Source: Marinobacter alexandrii (lineage in GTDB: Bacteria > Bacteroidota > Bacteroidia > Cytophagales > Cyclobacteriaceae). Taken from it: a stretch of 64,000 nucleotides of DNA. This document shows, piece by piece, positions 54,765 to 63,214 of this stretch. Within the stretch, counting starts at the first letter, position 1. The number at the start of each line of letters is the position of its first letter. The stretch is taken from NCBI GenBank assembly GCA_039984955.1, contig JBDWTN010000007.1, positions 3,187,547-3,251,546 of the forward strand, written 5' to 3'. The notes under the pieces are model-generated. The model made no database searches, had not been told where the DNA came from, and saw only the letters and a list, made by a program, of their open reading frames with translations. Made by a program: the position numbers and the translations under genes.

Positions 54765-54920
54765 ATGTCAAGAACACGCACCATAGGAACAATTTTCGCC
54801 TCAGTAGCATTAGGAGCTCTCACTTTCTTTTTAAGCGTACCAAAAAAGATCATTAAAAAGAAAGAACAACAAACTTCGCAAGGCGATTCAGCTAGCGATA
54901 AAGAAGATTTGTTTATTTAA
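54765..54920 (+). CDS. Small membrane protein, opposite strand between aroA and aroB
   Basis: The ATG at 54765 gives 51 residues: MSRTRTIGTIFASVALGALT, then FFLSVPKKIIKKKEQQTSQG, then DSASDKEDLFI. One membrane helix is followed by a basic patch and an acidic tail, similar to small YtxH-like anchors. The frame is open to 54666 but that part overlaps the aroA promoter. It converges with aroB by 8 bp. Function is unknown. Confidence 0.6.
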   Translation: MSRTRTIGTIFASVALGALTFFLSVPKKIIKKKEQQTSQGDSASDKEDLFI

Positions 54921-55935
54921 GGATCTCCTTAAGAACTTGCTCTTCTGCAAGTACATCATATGTACATTGAGCTACTTTTTTTAAAAGTGAAAAACGCAAT
55001 CCACTTTTATCATTCTTTTTGTCTTGAATCAAATGACTTTTTAATATTTGATAGCCTGGAAGGTCTTCAGGGAACGAATAAATTCCATTAATGTAATCTT
55101 CTATAAGAATAGATTGCTCTTCTGATAACAAGTCCATTTTTACAGCTAATTTATTCTCCAAGATCATCCCCAGAGCAACAGCTTCGCCGTGTGTTAAAGG
55201 AGTTGAGCTATTCAAGAAATGTGTTTCAATAGCATGACCAATGGTATGACCATAATTTAAGATCTTTCGAAGGCCATTTTCTTTTGGGTCTTCGTTCACC
55301 ACATCATTTTTGACTTTGATTGATTTTGGGATAATATCACCCCACTCCATTTGCTCAAAAGAATGGGTTTGCAGGTAATTCCATTGGTCCTCACTTCTGA
55401 TCAATGAATGCTTGATAATTTCTGCAAATCCAGATTTTAATTCTCTCTCAGAAAGTGTTTCCAAGAACTGCGTGCTAATGATGACAGCATTTGGTTCTTG
55501 AAATAATCCGATATGGTTTTTCAGTCCATTGAAGTCAATGCCCAACTTACCTCCAATGCTTGCATCTACTTGCGAAAGTAGGGTGGTTGGCACGTTAATA
55601 AATGAAATGCCGCGTTTAAAGGTAGCCGCACAAAACCCTCCCATATCTCCAATGACACCACCCCCAAGGTTGATTAAAAGGCTTTTGCGTGTAAATCCGA
55701 AATGGGTTAACTCTTTCCATATTGACTCACACGTAGCTAAATTTTTATTCAACTCTCCACTTTCAATTTCAATGATATAGTCTTTTTCAATATCAAGTAA
55801 GTGAAGACAATGCTTTCGGGTATTTTCATCCACCAGAAAAGCATATTTATCAGGATTAAGCCGACTGATTTGGTTCATCAAATCTGCTGAGATGCTGGTG
55901 GAAATAGTGAGGTAAGAAGAAAGATTATTAGACAT
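54913..55935 (-). CDS. aroB: 3-dehydroquinate synthase
   Basis: The 340-residue enzyme has the NAD site GGGVIGDMGGFCAATFKRG (about 90-108), DASIGGKLGIDFNGLKNHIG, SGFAEIIKHSLIR and the zinc-binding GHTIGHAIETH. It converts DAHP into 3-dehydroquinate, the second step of the shikimate pathway, and thus works upstream of aroA. Divergent from proline dehydrogenase with a 61-bp gap. Confidence 0.96.
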   Translation of the reverse strand: MSNNLSSYLTISTSISADLMNQISRLNPDKYAFLVDENTRKHCLHLLDIEKDYIIEIESGELNKNLATCESIWKELTHFGFTRKSLLINLGGGVIGDMGGFCAATFKRGISFINVPTTLLSQVDASIGGKLGIDFNGLKNHIGLFQEPNAVIISTQFLETLSERELKSGFAEIIKHSLIRSEDQWNYLQTHSFEQMEWGDIIPKSIKVKNDVVNEDPKENGLRKILNYGHTIGHAIETHFLNSSTPLTHGEAVALGMILENKLAVKMDLLSEEQSILIEDYINGIYSFPEDLPGYQILKSHLIQDKKNDKSGLRFSLLKKVAQCTYDVLAEEQVLKEILK

Positions 55936-55969
55936 TTTTTTAAACAGATAATGGTGTGAATCTGTTAGC

Positions 55970-55977
55970 TATCTTTG
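55970..55977 (+). promoter_or_regulatory. TAnnTTTG -7 element of the proline dehydrogenase-lysS unit
   Basis: tatctttg matches the -7 consensus exactly, 20 bp before the ATG at 55997. The expected TTTG at -33 is not visible. The predicted leader would be about 14 bases. Confidence 0.5.
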
Positions 55978-55996
55978 CACACCGATTTTCAAAAAT

Positions 55997-57178
55997 ATGC
56001 AATCAGAGCCAATCAATTTTGATGATACTGCAATCGCATTTGCGCACCGTACAAATGGGGAGTTAAAAAACTCTCATTTTGTATTCACTACGATGAGTAG
56101 ACCATGGATAGTGAAAGTGGGAACAGCAATGACCAATTTGGCTTTAAAATTGAATCTGCCAGTTAAGGGCATTATCAAAAAAACACTGTTTAATCAGTTT
56201 TGTGGTGGGGAATCAATCAAAGATTGTAGTAAGACAATTAATTTATTGGGTGATCACAATGTCCAAACCATTCTTGACTATTCAGTGGAAGGTCTCAAAA
56301 ACGAAGATGGCTATAATGATACAAAAGAGGAAGCCTTACGTGTGATTGATTTTGCTACTACAAACGACCACATACCTTTTTGTGTACTAAAGCTTTCTGG
56401 GCTAGGTTCTACTGACCTGATGACAAAGGCTCAATCCAAAGACAAACTATCAGAAGTAGAAAAAACGAAGCTTTACTATGCTGAGCAGAGGGTAGATGAA
56501 ATTGTGCAAAAGGCCAGTAGCAAGGGGCTTATGGTGATGATTGATGCAGAGGAATCTTGGTTTCAAAGCTTTATTGATGGGGTAGCTTATCGCATGATGG
56601 AAAAATATAACAAGGTGCGCCCGGTGGTCTATAACACGTATCAGCTTTATAGGCATGATATGTTTGATAGGTTGCAACGCGCCCTTATTCAGGCGGAAAA
56701 CGACGGCTATTATCTCGGAGCAAAGTTGGTTAGGGGAGCATATATGGAAAAGGAAAGAGATCGAGCGGAAGAAATGGAATATGCGTCTCCTATTCATATG
56801 GAGAAGAAAGATGTTGACGAAGACTATGATGAAGCCTTACGTTTTTGCATGAGACATATTGATAAAATGGGGGTTTGTGCAGGAACACACAATGAGGATT
56901 CGAGCAACTTATTGGTACAGCTAATGCAAGAGCAGAAAATCTCGAACAAAGACAATAGAATATTTTTCGCCCAGCTTTTGGGCATGAGTGACAATATTTC
57001 ATTCAAACTGGCGGACCTGGGATATAATGTAGCAAAATATGTTCCTTACGGGCCTGTAGAGAAAGTGCTTCCGTATCTTTTCAGAAGGGCGGAAGAGAAT
57101 ACTTCGATAGCCGGCCAAAGTGGTAGAGAGTACACTTTGGTTACGAATGAACTTAAAAGAAGAAAACAATCAGCATAA
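55997..57178 (+). CDS. Proline dehydrogenase
   Basis: The 393-residue protein has the PutA/ProDH barrel motifs: [53 protein letters not shown] with the flavin-site Arg, [11 protein letters not shown], and the C-terminal [20 protein letters not shown]. It oxidises proline to pyrroline-5-carboxylate with FAD. Only the ProDH domain is present, without a P5C dehydrogenase module, as is normal in Bacteroidota. lysS starts 31 bp after its stop. Confidence 0.95.
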   Translation: MQSEPINFDDTAIAFAHRTNGELKNSHFVFTTMSRPWIVKVGTAMTNLALKLNLPVKGIIKKTLFNQFCGGESIKDCSKTINLLGDHNVQTILDYSVEGLKNEDGYNDTKEEALRVIDFATTNDHIPFCVLKLSGLGSTDLMTKAQSKDKLSEVEKTKLYYAEQRVDEIVQKASSKGLMVMIDAEESWFQSFIDGVAYRMMEKYNKVRPVVYNTYQLYRHDMFDRLQRALIQAENDGYYLGAKLVRGAYMEKERDRAEEMEYASPIHMEKKDVDEDYDEALRFCMRHIDKMGVCAGTHNEDSSNLLVQLMQEQKISNKDNRIFFAQLLGMSDNISFKLADLGYNVAKYVPYGPVEKVLPYLFRRAEENTSIAGQSGREYTLVTNELKRRKQSA

Positions 57179-57209
57179 TCCAAATTTTAAGAAAGAATAC
57201 GAAGCAACA

Positions 57210-58928
57210 ATGCAGCTAAGCGAACAAGAAATCCAACGAAGAAAATCTCGTACAGAACTTATGGATATGGGTATCGACCCGTACCCAGCTGAATCATTTG
57301 ATGTAAATGCGACTGCTGCCGATATCAAGAAGAATTTCGACAACAAGCCAAACGATTATTCAAGTATCTCCATAGCAGGCAGGTTGATGAGTAGAAGGAT
57401 TATGGGGTCTGCTTCATTTGCTGAGATTCAGGATTCGAGTGGTAGAATACAGATTTATATTCGAAGAGATGATATCTGTGAAGGAGAGGATAAGTCACTT
57501 TATAATGAAGTCTTCAAAAAGAAGATGGACATTGGAGATATCGTAGGTATCAAAGGGTACGTGTTTAAGACGGAAGTAGGGGAGACCTCCATCCATGTGA
57601 CTGAACTGAAAATGCTTACCAAATCATTGCGTCCACTTCCTATTGTAAAAGAAACGACTGATGATGAAGGTAATAAGACAACTTACGATGCATTTAAAGA
57701 TCCTGAGCAGCGCTATCGTCAGCGCTATCTTGATTTGATTGTAAATCCAGAGATTCGTGAAACATTCGTTCAGCGCACAAGATTGGTGAATTCCATTCGA
57801 GAATTTTTAGCCGATAAAGGATATTTGGAAGTAGAAACACCAATTCTGCAGCCTTTGTATGGTGGAGCGGCAGCTCGTCCATTCAAGACACATCACAATA
57901 CGCTTGATATGACACTCTATTTGCGAATTGCCAATGAGCTGTATTTGAAACGATTGATAGTCGGTGGATATGATGGAGTATTTGAATTTGCTAAAGACTT
58001 TAGAAATGAAGGCATGAGCCGATTCCACAATCCTGAATTTACGCAAGTGGAATTGTATGTGGCATACAAGGACTACAATTGGATGATGGATACGATGGAG
58101 GAGATGATTGAAAAAGTGGCGATGGACCTTCATGGAGGAACAAAAGTACAGGTGGGTGAGAATGTGATAGATTTCCAAAGACCATGGAAAAGGTTCACCA
58201 TGTTTGAAGCAATTGAACACTTCACAAAGATTGACATCTCGGAAATGGATGAGGCGGAACTGCGTGAAACTGCTAAGAAACTAGAGGTGCCATTGGATGG
58301 AACCATGGCAAAAGGAAAAATCATTGATGAAATTTTTGGAGAGAAATGTGAGCCCTTTTTGATTCAGCCTACATTCATTACGGACTACCCGGTAGAAATG
58401 TCACCATTGACCAAAAAGCATCGCTCAAAAGAAGGTTTAGTTGAGAGATTCGAAGCGATATGCAATGGGAAAGAGATCATGAACTCCTATTCCGAGTTGA
58501 ACGATCCGGTAGATCAGCGTGAGCGATTTGAAGAACAACTGGAACTTGGAAAGCGAGGAGATGATGAAGCGATGACGCTTGATGAAGACTTCTTACGTGC
58601 CTTGGAATTTGGAATGCCACCAACGGCTGGAGTTGGACTAGGAATTGATCGTTTGTCTATGATCATGACAAATTCTACATCTATTCAAGACGTTCTGTTT
58701 TTCCCTCAGATGCGACCGGAGGTAAAATCGAAAGTAGCTGAATTGGAGGGGGATGAAAAAGCCGTTTTTGAGTTATTGGAAAAAGGTGGAAGAGCAGGTC
58801 TTAATGCACTGAAAGAAAATTCTGGCTTATCCAATAAAAAGTGGGATAAAGCAATTAAAAAATTGACGCAAGGAGGCTTTGCTAAAGTTGAAAAGACTGA
58901 TGAAGGGTTGTTTGTAGAGGTAGTTTAA
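57210..58928 (+). CDS. lysS: Lysine--tRNA ligase (class II)
   Basis: ATG at 57210 ([30 protein letters not shown]) is the family's start; the frame extends into the proline dehydrogenase gene. The 572-residue enzyme has an OB-fold anticodon-binding domain (about 55-140), motif 2 [20 protein letters not shown] and motif 3 [13 protein letters not shown]. An extra C-terminal helical domain of about 70 residues ([20 protein letters not shown] to LFVEVV) is present, as I know from other Bacteroidota lysyl-tRNA synthetases. Confidence 0.97.
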   Translation: MQLSEQEIQRRKSRTELMDMGIDPYPAESFDVNATAADIKKNFDNKPNDYSSISIAGRLMSRRIMGSASFAEIQDSSGRIQIYIRRDDICEGEDKSLYNEVFKKKMDIGDIVGIKGYVFKTEVGETSIHVTELKMLTKSLRPLPIVKETTDDEGNKTTYDAFKDPEQRYRQRYLDLIVNPEIRETFVQRTRLVNSIREFLADKGYLEVETPILQPLYGGAAARPFKTHHNTLDMTLYLRIANELYLKRLIVGGYDGVFEFAKDFRNEGMSRFHNPEFTQVELYVAYKDYNWMMDTMEEMIEKVAMDLHGGTKVQVGENVIDFQRPWKRFTMFEAIEHFTKIDISEMDEAELRETAKKLEVPLDGTMAKGKIIDEIFGEKCEPFLIQPTFITDYPVEMSPLTKKHRSKEGLVERFEAICNGKEIMNSYSELNDPVDQRERFEEQLELGKRGDDEAMTLDEDFLRALEFGMPPTAGVGLGIDRLSMIMTNSTSIQDVLFFPQMRPEVKSKVAELEGDEKAVFELLEKGGRAGLNALKENSGLSNKKWDKAIKKLTQGGFAKVEKTDEGLFVEVV

Positions 58929-59221
58929 GATCTTAGAAGTATGTGTATATCTTCGTTATTGCGCATTAATATAAGCTCTGTTACTTAAATATAGCTCAAC
59001 ATAATTTACATATGAGCTATAAATCAGGATTAATTGAGCTATAAAATTAGAGCTGACCAATACTCTTCTAGTAAAGCTTAATAATCCGAAGGCTGAGCTT
59101 TTATCAACAGAACTAGATCATTTAGGATTGATTAACATCCTTTCACGGTATTTAACAATCCTTAGTTGATGAGTTTCGTTGGAATAACCATAACCATAAC
59201 CATAACCGAATCCAACTATCC
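58929..59221. other. 293-bp intergenic region with GAGCT(ATAAA) repeats
   Basis: Between lysS and the HExxH protein gene. The motif gagctataaa occurs at 59012 and 59036, and further gagct/agctc words occur at 58996, 59051 and 59093; the spacing is irregular. No terminator with a T-tract and no gene were found. The last 40 bp hold the ATAACC tandem repeat. Confidence 0.5.
59184..59207 (+). repeat. Four tandem copies of ATAACC before an ATG
   Basis: ataacc repeated four times without error, ending 14 bp before the ATG at 59222. Change in copy number would shift the promoter-to-start spacing by 6 bp per unit. Confidence 0.85.
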
Positions 59222-60199
59222 ATGCGATCATTCACTTTTACGCTTCTTGTTGTTTTTTCTTGTGCGCGGGCATTGGGACAATTCGCATATGAAGATCGAA
59301 TAAGAATACGAGAAGCAAATCATATATCTCAGCAGTTTGGTGATTTGATTTGGGACGGCTTCAATGAACCGCCATTCTCAATACTCTTTATCATGGACGA
59401 TTACGAGTATCTAATCGAACATTATTATCAACCAGATGATTTTGATCGAATAGATGATTATGATACGTTGCTTTATTCTGCTATACATAGAAGACCGACT
59501 CAGATGAATAAGAGCTTTTTGGCTACATTTCCTTTTGCAGGACTAAACACCATAGTTATCGGTACTCCTGAAAACACCGGACTAAACTCCACGGGGTGGA
59601 TTATCACACTTCTCCATGAACGCTTTCATCAATATCAATATTCGTCTCCCAAGTACTTCGCAGAGGCAAGTGAATTAGGACTTTCCAATGGAGATGATAC
59701 AGGCATGTGGCAACTCAATTATCCCTTTCCGTATCAGGATTCCAAAGTAGTGAGAGCATATGAGATTTACACAAAAGCACTATATGATGCAGTAAAATCC
59801 ATTGGAATGGATAACTGGGAGAATGCTAAAACTGAATTCTTCAAGGCAAGAAATGCATTTAAATCCTCATTGTCACCTGACGATTACAAATACATCTCTT
59901 TTCAGTGGTATCAAGAGGGTATAGCTCGCTATACAGAATATGCTTTTCTTGAAAGACTGGAAGACTATGAACCTACAACTGAGATAAATCAATTACCCGA
60001 TTTCATTCCTTTCAATGAGTATAAGAAAACCTTCCTTGAAAAGCATATGAATAATGTTCTTAACTTAAAACTGGAAGAGGTGGGTAGAGTAACTGTCTAT
60101 GATGTAGGGTTTGCTGAAGCTTTGATTATCAGAGAGTTGAATTCGGATTGGGATAAGAATTATTTGAAGTTGAAGTTTGATCTAGAGAAATTGTATTGA
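59222..60199 (+). CDS. Exported protein with HExxH motif, putative metallopeptidase
   Basis: The 325-residue protein has a signal peptide (residues 1-20, ALGQ). It contains HERFH (132-136) within WIITLLHERFHQYQY, a helix that fits a zincin active site. About 96 residues later, YQEGIARYTEY (Glu232, Glu239) could give the third zinc ligand, resembling gluzincins. I cannot place it in a known peptidase family. A tandem ATAACC repeat precedes it, and it lies at the edge of the cassette region. Confidence 0.7.
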   Translation: MRSFTFTLLVVFSCARALGQFAYEDRIRIREANHISQQFGDLIWDGFNEPPFSILFIMDDYEYLIEHYYQPDDFDRIDDYDTLLYSAIHRRPTQMNKSFLATFPFAGLNTIVIGTPENTGLNSTGWIITLLHERFHQYQYSSPKYFAEASELGLSNGDDTGMWQLNYPFPYQDSKVVRAYEIYTKALYDAVKSIGMDNWENAKTEFFKARNAFKSSLSPDDYKYISFQWYQEGIARYTEYAFLERLEDYEPTTEINQLPDFIPFNEYKKTFLEKHMNNVLNLKLEEVGRVTVYDVGFAEALIIRELNSDWDKNYLKLKFDLEKLY

Positions 60200-60339
60200 C
60201 GCCCAGATATGGCGCTGTGGCTTCCGAGCTTATTAATTGCAATGAAATTAGCGAATCTGCCGGGGTATCCAAATCTGCCCGAAAGAATTCGTTCAGGCGG
60301 GGAATTAGATTAGTACTGCGATATGAAAATTAAAACTTT

Positions 60340-61804
60340 GTTACCAGCTTTTTATTTTTTATTCACGCTTTTGAGCGAAGAGCCAGTCTAGTAGTCCGGG
60401 AGTGTTCTCCACATTGCGTGAAATGTGGTGTGCTTGATCAGGGTACTCGGTATATTTTGGGTTTCCACCTTCGTTCTCTATTGCTTGTATCATACTTCGA
60501 GAACCTTCCACCAGGACATTTCGATCCTTTTTACCATGGAATGCCCAAATTGGAATATCCGTTAGTCTATTGGCAAATTCTGGATTACCTGCTCCACAAA
60601 TGGGAACTGCAGCGGCAAACATTTCTGGCTTTGAACTTATCAGATGCCATGTGCCAAATCCTCCCATGGAAATACCAGTAATGTATCTTCTGTTCTTATC
60701 TATCGGAAATTCTGCTTCGAGTTCGAAAATACTTTGCAGAACTAATTGATCAACTGATTTGATATTCGTAATCCCTCCCCAATCTTCATATGGAGGACAT
60801 TGAGGTACAAAAACAAACGCTGGGTATTTGACTTGATTATGAGGTTTAGATAACAATTGTGCGAACAACGATCTTGATACTTGTTTGACATTGTCATTGC
60901 CTTTTCCTGAAGAACCATGCAATGCAATTACTAATGGATAGCTTTTATTTGAATCATAATTTCGAGGTATTAAGAGTCTATAGGGTAGACTTTCCCCTTG
61001 ATCGTTCTTATATGCTCTTGACTCAAAAGGGTTAGCTAGTTTTTTCTCATATTCATTGTAATTGCTAGTTTTTGATAGGTTTTTAACTTCAGAGTTTAAT
61101 TTAAATCCATAGAAAAGAGAAGACAGAAATACCGCAAATGCAACGAAATTAATTGCGTTGCTTAGCAGCGCTTTACGATACGTTTCTTGTTGTTTTGATT
61201 CTTGCAATTCTTTTCGAAAGTTCAGTAATAGCAAAACGAGTATTATAATTTCTATGATAGAAATCCATTGAGTCGCTCTGGTTCCAGATCCATCATGCAA
61301 AGCAGTCAGCGAATTGGCTATCCAGACAGTAGCGATGAAGTTTATCAGGCCGTATAGACAAATAGAAATACCGGCAACTTTCAACCAGTATCTTTTCTTT
61401 GTTTCGGATAGTGTCAGACTAGCACCAAATAATGTATATGTAATTGGTAAAAAATGGGAGGCAATGACGTAACTGTTCGTTATTTCATGGGTGGAGGAAA
61501 GTTGAATTAAAAGGATAAAATGGCCAATTATTGCAGTTGTTAAAACGGCTAAACTCCAAAATGCGATCCTGTATTCACGTTGATGGAAATACTTGAGAAG
61601 TATTAATAACCAGCCAATTGAAATCAACCATTGTATAAGATACCAAGTACCAAATGACGATAGCTCTCCTAGTCTTTGACCCAAGAGAAAACTTACTAAG
61701 ATTGTTGTTAGGGCTACAAAGACATAAAGACCACCAAACAAAAAAGCTGAGAAGAAAAATTTTCGTGTCATGATTGATTTTCGCTTTCAAGATATTGCAG
61801 GTAA
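60340..61804 (-). mobile_element. Integron-like cassette carrying the membrane hydrolase gene
   Basis: On the minus strand the unit begins TTACCTGC (61804-61797) and ends GCTGGTAAC (60348-60340); the two arms match at 7 of 8 positions. They lie 25 bp before the ATG and 10 bp after the stop. It starts TT and ends AAC, as do the neighbouring units. The weakest of the four cases because of the short arm and one mismatch. Confidence 0.45.
60359..61771 (-). CDS. Seven-helix membrane domain fused to alpha/beta hydrolase
   Basis: The 470-residue protein has about seven membrane helices in residues 1-225 and an alpha/beta hydrolase domain from about 250: LVIALHGSSGKGND is the oxyanion region, GISMGGFG the nucleophile elbow (Ser368), Asp416 in FHGKKDRNV and His448 or His449 in PDQAHH complete the triad. 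The hydrolase part resembles feruloyl-esterase/PHB-depolymerase-like prolyl-oligopeptidase members. The active site probably faces the periplasm. The gene lies between short inverted repeats like its neighbours. Confidence 0.85.
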   Translation of the reverse strand: MTRKFFFSAFLFGGLYVFVALTTILVSFLLGQRLGELSSFGTWYLIQWLISIGWLLILLKYFHQREYRIAFWSLAVLTTAIIGHFILLIQLSSTHEITNSYVIASHFLPITYTLFGASLTLSETKKRYWLKVAGISICLYGLINFIATVWIANSLTALHDGSGTRATQWISIIEIIILVLLLLNFRKELQESKQQETYRKALLSNAINFVAFAVFLSSLFYGFKLNSEVKNLSKTSNYNEYEKKLANPFESRAYKNDQGESLPYRLLIPRNYDSNKSYPLVIALHGSSGKGNDNVKQVSRSLFAQLLSKPHNQVKYPAFVFVPQCPPYEDWGGITNIKSVDQLVLQSIFELEAEFPIDKNRRYITGISMGGFGTWHLISSKPEMFAAAVPICGAGNPEFANRLTDIPIWAFHGKKDRNVLVEGSRSMIQAIENEGGNPKYTEYPDQAHHISRNVENTPGLLDWLFAQKRE

Positions 61805-61964
61805 TTTAGCTCAACGTCCAGCTATGATGAGTGGGAATTAGAAAGCACTAACCTCTCGTCTCGCACATAGCCACGACTTTATTTAAATTTATTAATTGTG
61901 GCGAGCTTTCCAAGTGCCACTAAAGTATTCCTACCGATAAACCCCCATTCATTTATAGGTTTTG

Positions 61965-62753
61965 TTGTAGAGAGTTTGGACCTTATCACACAATTTTTTT
62001 GATAAGATAAAAAACAGTTGCGAGTATAAAACTTGCTATAAGCAGATACACTTGACCAAGAATAAGCGTTCCGATAAAAACGAAAGATGTCCAAGTGACA
62101 TTTGGAATTTGGTCAGGTATCGATAGTAATGTAAGTTCAGAGAGATAGAAGAAAAACAAAAAGGTATTGAAACTCCATATTATTAAGAAAACATCACTGA
62201 AATGTAGGTGGTATTCATAGTGTCGTTTATAATATTTAAAGCAAAAGAAAAGACCAACTAATGAGATTGGGTATCTTAGAAAGTTGCCGATTATTCCATA
62301 ATCTACATCTAGTAATAATTTTGGAAGAATAAGTATTTGAAGCAGTATTAAAGTGAATAAACTGTAAATTAAACCATGAGTTAGTTTGCTTTCAGAATAT
62401 AGATATTTGGGTGGAGTCGGCTTTGAATTTCCATTTCTATTGATTTTCAACTTTGAATTTTCAGACTTAGTAAGTTTGTAATTTTCAACAATGTAGTCCT
62501 TCAATTCATGAACGGAGCTTTCATCTATTTTTAGAACGGATGGGTTATTTACTTCCTTAATGAGGAACATTTTTTCATGTGTACTACTACCCTCTGTTGT
62601 TATGCTGATGTTTTTAGTGGATTTTCTGCTTTTCACTGCTTTTTCCAGCTCATTGGTTGTTGATGAACTTTTTATGGCATTGCTGAATACAAGCCATTTT
62701 CTATAATCTGATTCTATATTCTCTTTTCTTTCCATTTATCCTATTCTCTACAA
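61965..62753 (-). mobile_element. Integron-like cassette carrying an unknown membrane protein gene
   Basis: ttgtagaga (61965-61973) and its exact complement tctctacaa (62745-62753) flank gene 61986-62735, 12 bp past its stop and 9 bp before its ATG. On the minus strand the unit starts TTGTAGAGA and its end reads TCTCTACAAC. The conserved 130-bp element begins right at its upstream edge. Confidence 0.6.
61986..62735 (-). CDS. Hypothetical membrane protein
   Basis: The 249-residue protein has a polar N-terminal half (residues 1-115, rich in Ser, Lys and Asn: IKSSSTTNELEKAVKSRKSTKN) and three or four membrane helices in the C-terminal half (LIYSLFTLILLQILILPKLLL, FLRYPISLVGLFFCFKYYKRHYEYHLHFSDVFLIIW). 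I do not recognise the family. Low GC and a strongly hydrophobic Ile/Leu/Phe-rich end differ from the neighbouring core genes. Carried in an inverted-repeat unit. Confidence 0.7.
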   Translation of the reverse strand: MERKENIESDYRKWLVFSNAIKSSSTTNELEKAVKSRKSTKNISITTEGSSTHEKMFLIKEVNNPSVLKIDESSVHELKDYIVENYKLTKSENSKLKINRNGNSKPTPPKYLYSESKLTHGLIYSLFTLILLQILILPKLLLDVDYGIIGNFLRYPISLVGLFFCFKYYKRHYEYHLHFSDVFLIIWSFNTFLFFFYLSELTLLSIPDQIPNVTWTSFVFIGTLILGQVYLLIASFILATVFYLIKKIV

Positions 62754-62881
62754 TGTGATCGAGTATAATGCGAGTGGAGCGCAAGCAACACAATGAGCAT
62801 TTGGATCGGCCTCATTGGCATTATACTGATGTTGTGTTGCAGTTTCCTGCAACACATGCTAAATATAGCAGGTAAAGATGG
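62752..62881. repeat. Conserved 130-bp folded element, copy 1
   Basis: Shares the full length with 63861-63992 (about 75 percent identity by eye), including aatgtgatygagtataatgc at one end and aatatagcaggtaaagatgg at the other. Hairpin A joins tataatgcgagtgg with its partner ending 62824 (wobbles and two mismatches). Hairpin B is gtgttgcag-tttc-ctgcaacac (62834-62855). It abuts the cassette edge and lies 16 bp before the ATG of the gene at 62735. Confidence 0.8.
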
Positions 62882-62902
62882 ACTTTATCAATGAGGGGGA
62901 TC

Positions 62903-62989
62903 TACTCGATCACATTGGGTTGAATGAATTCATCAAGAGTGCGCGTTTACGCGTGCGTAGATGGATGAGCCGCAGGCCATTCAACCCAA
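62903..62989. other. Inverted copy of the element edge plus gene-less mini-unit
   Basis: tactcgatcacatt (62903-62916) is an exact inverse of the outer end of element copy 1 (62752-62765). It is followed by ttgggttgaatg (62915-62926), whose exact complement cattcaacccaa is at 62978-62989. So a 75-bp unit without a gene obeys the same boundary rule as the gene cassettes. An inner gcgcg-ttta-cgcgt hairpin (62941-62953) lies at its centre. Confidence 0.55.
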
Positions 62990-62991
62990 CG

Positions 62992-63214
62992 CCTAACTAT
63001 CGGTTTGTGTGCCCACAGTTGGCAGAAAGCACTAATCTAGCGGAAGTGCACCAGAAGCACAACGGTTTCCAAATGGCGCTGCGTTCTGAAAGTAAAAATC
63101 CAGAACCACAGAATTCTCCAAGAGCGATTCGGTTTCAGAAGGTGCACGGAGCGGGCATGTCTCGATGAAGTTAGCAAAAAGGCAGTTTGGCACATAACCG
63201 ATAGTGACTGTTAG
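62992..63214. other. 223-bp imperfect palindrome, candidate large attC-like site
   Basis: cctaactatcggtttgtgtg (62992 on) pairs with ggcacataaccgatag...gttag (63189-63214); tatcggtt and gtgcc blocks match exactly with small bulges. The arms are 185 bp apart. The minus-strand reading ends GTTAGGCGTTGGGT, which contains perfect integron R' boxes (GTTAGGC and GTTGGGT), and begins CACTAAC. The interior has no convincing gene. Confidence 0.55.

Noticed and set aside
57120..57209. Longer lysS start overlapping proline dehydrogenase
   Set aside because: The extra 30 residues are the out-of-frame end of the upstream gene; the ATG at 57210 matches the usual LysRS N-terminus.
60200..60315. Possible C-terminal tail of a SUMF1-like protein (ending RRGIRLVLRYEN) in one frame
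   Set aside because: Only about ten residues resemble such a tail, and the rest of the frame has no similarity; too weak for a pseudogene call.
62878..63168. 96-codon plus-strand frame between the cassettes, Arg- and Pro-rich
   Set aside because: It runs through the nested inverted repeats, its codon use is unlike neighbours and the residues look like translated palindromes; better explained as structured non-coding DNA.
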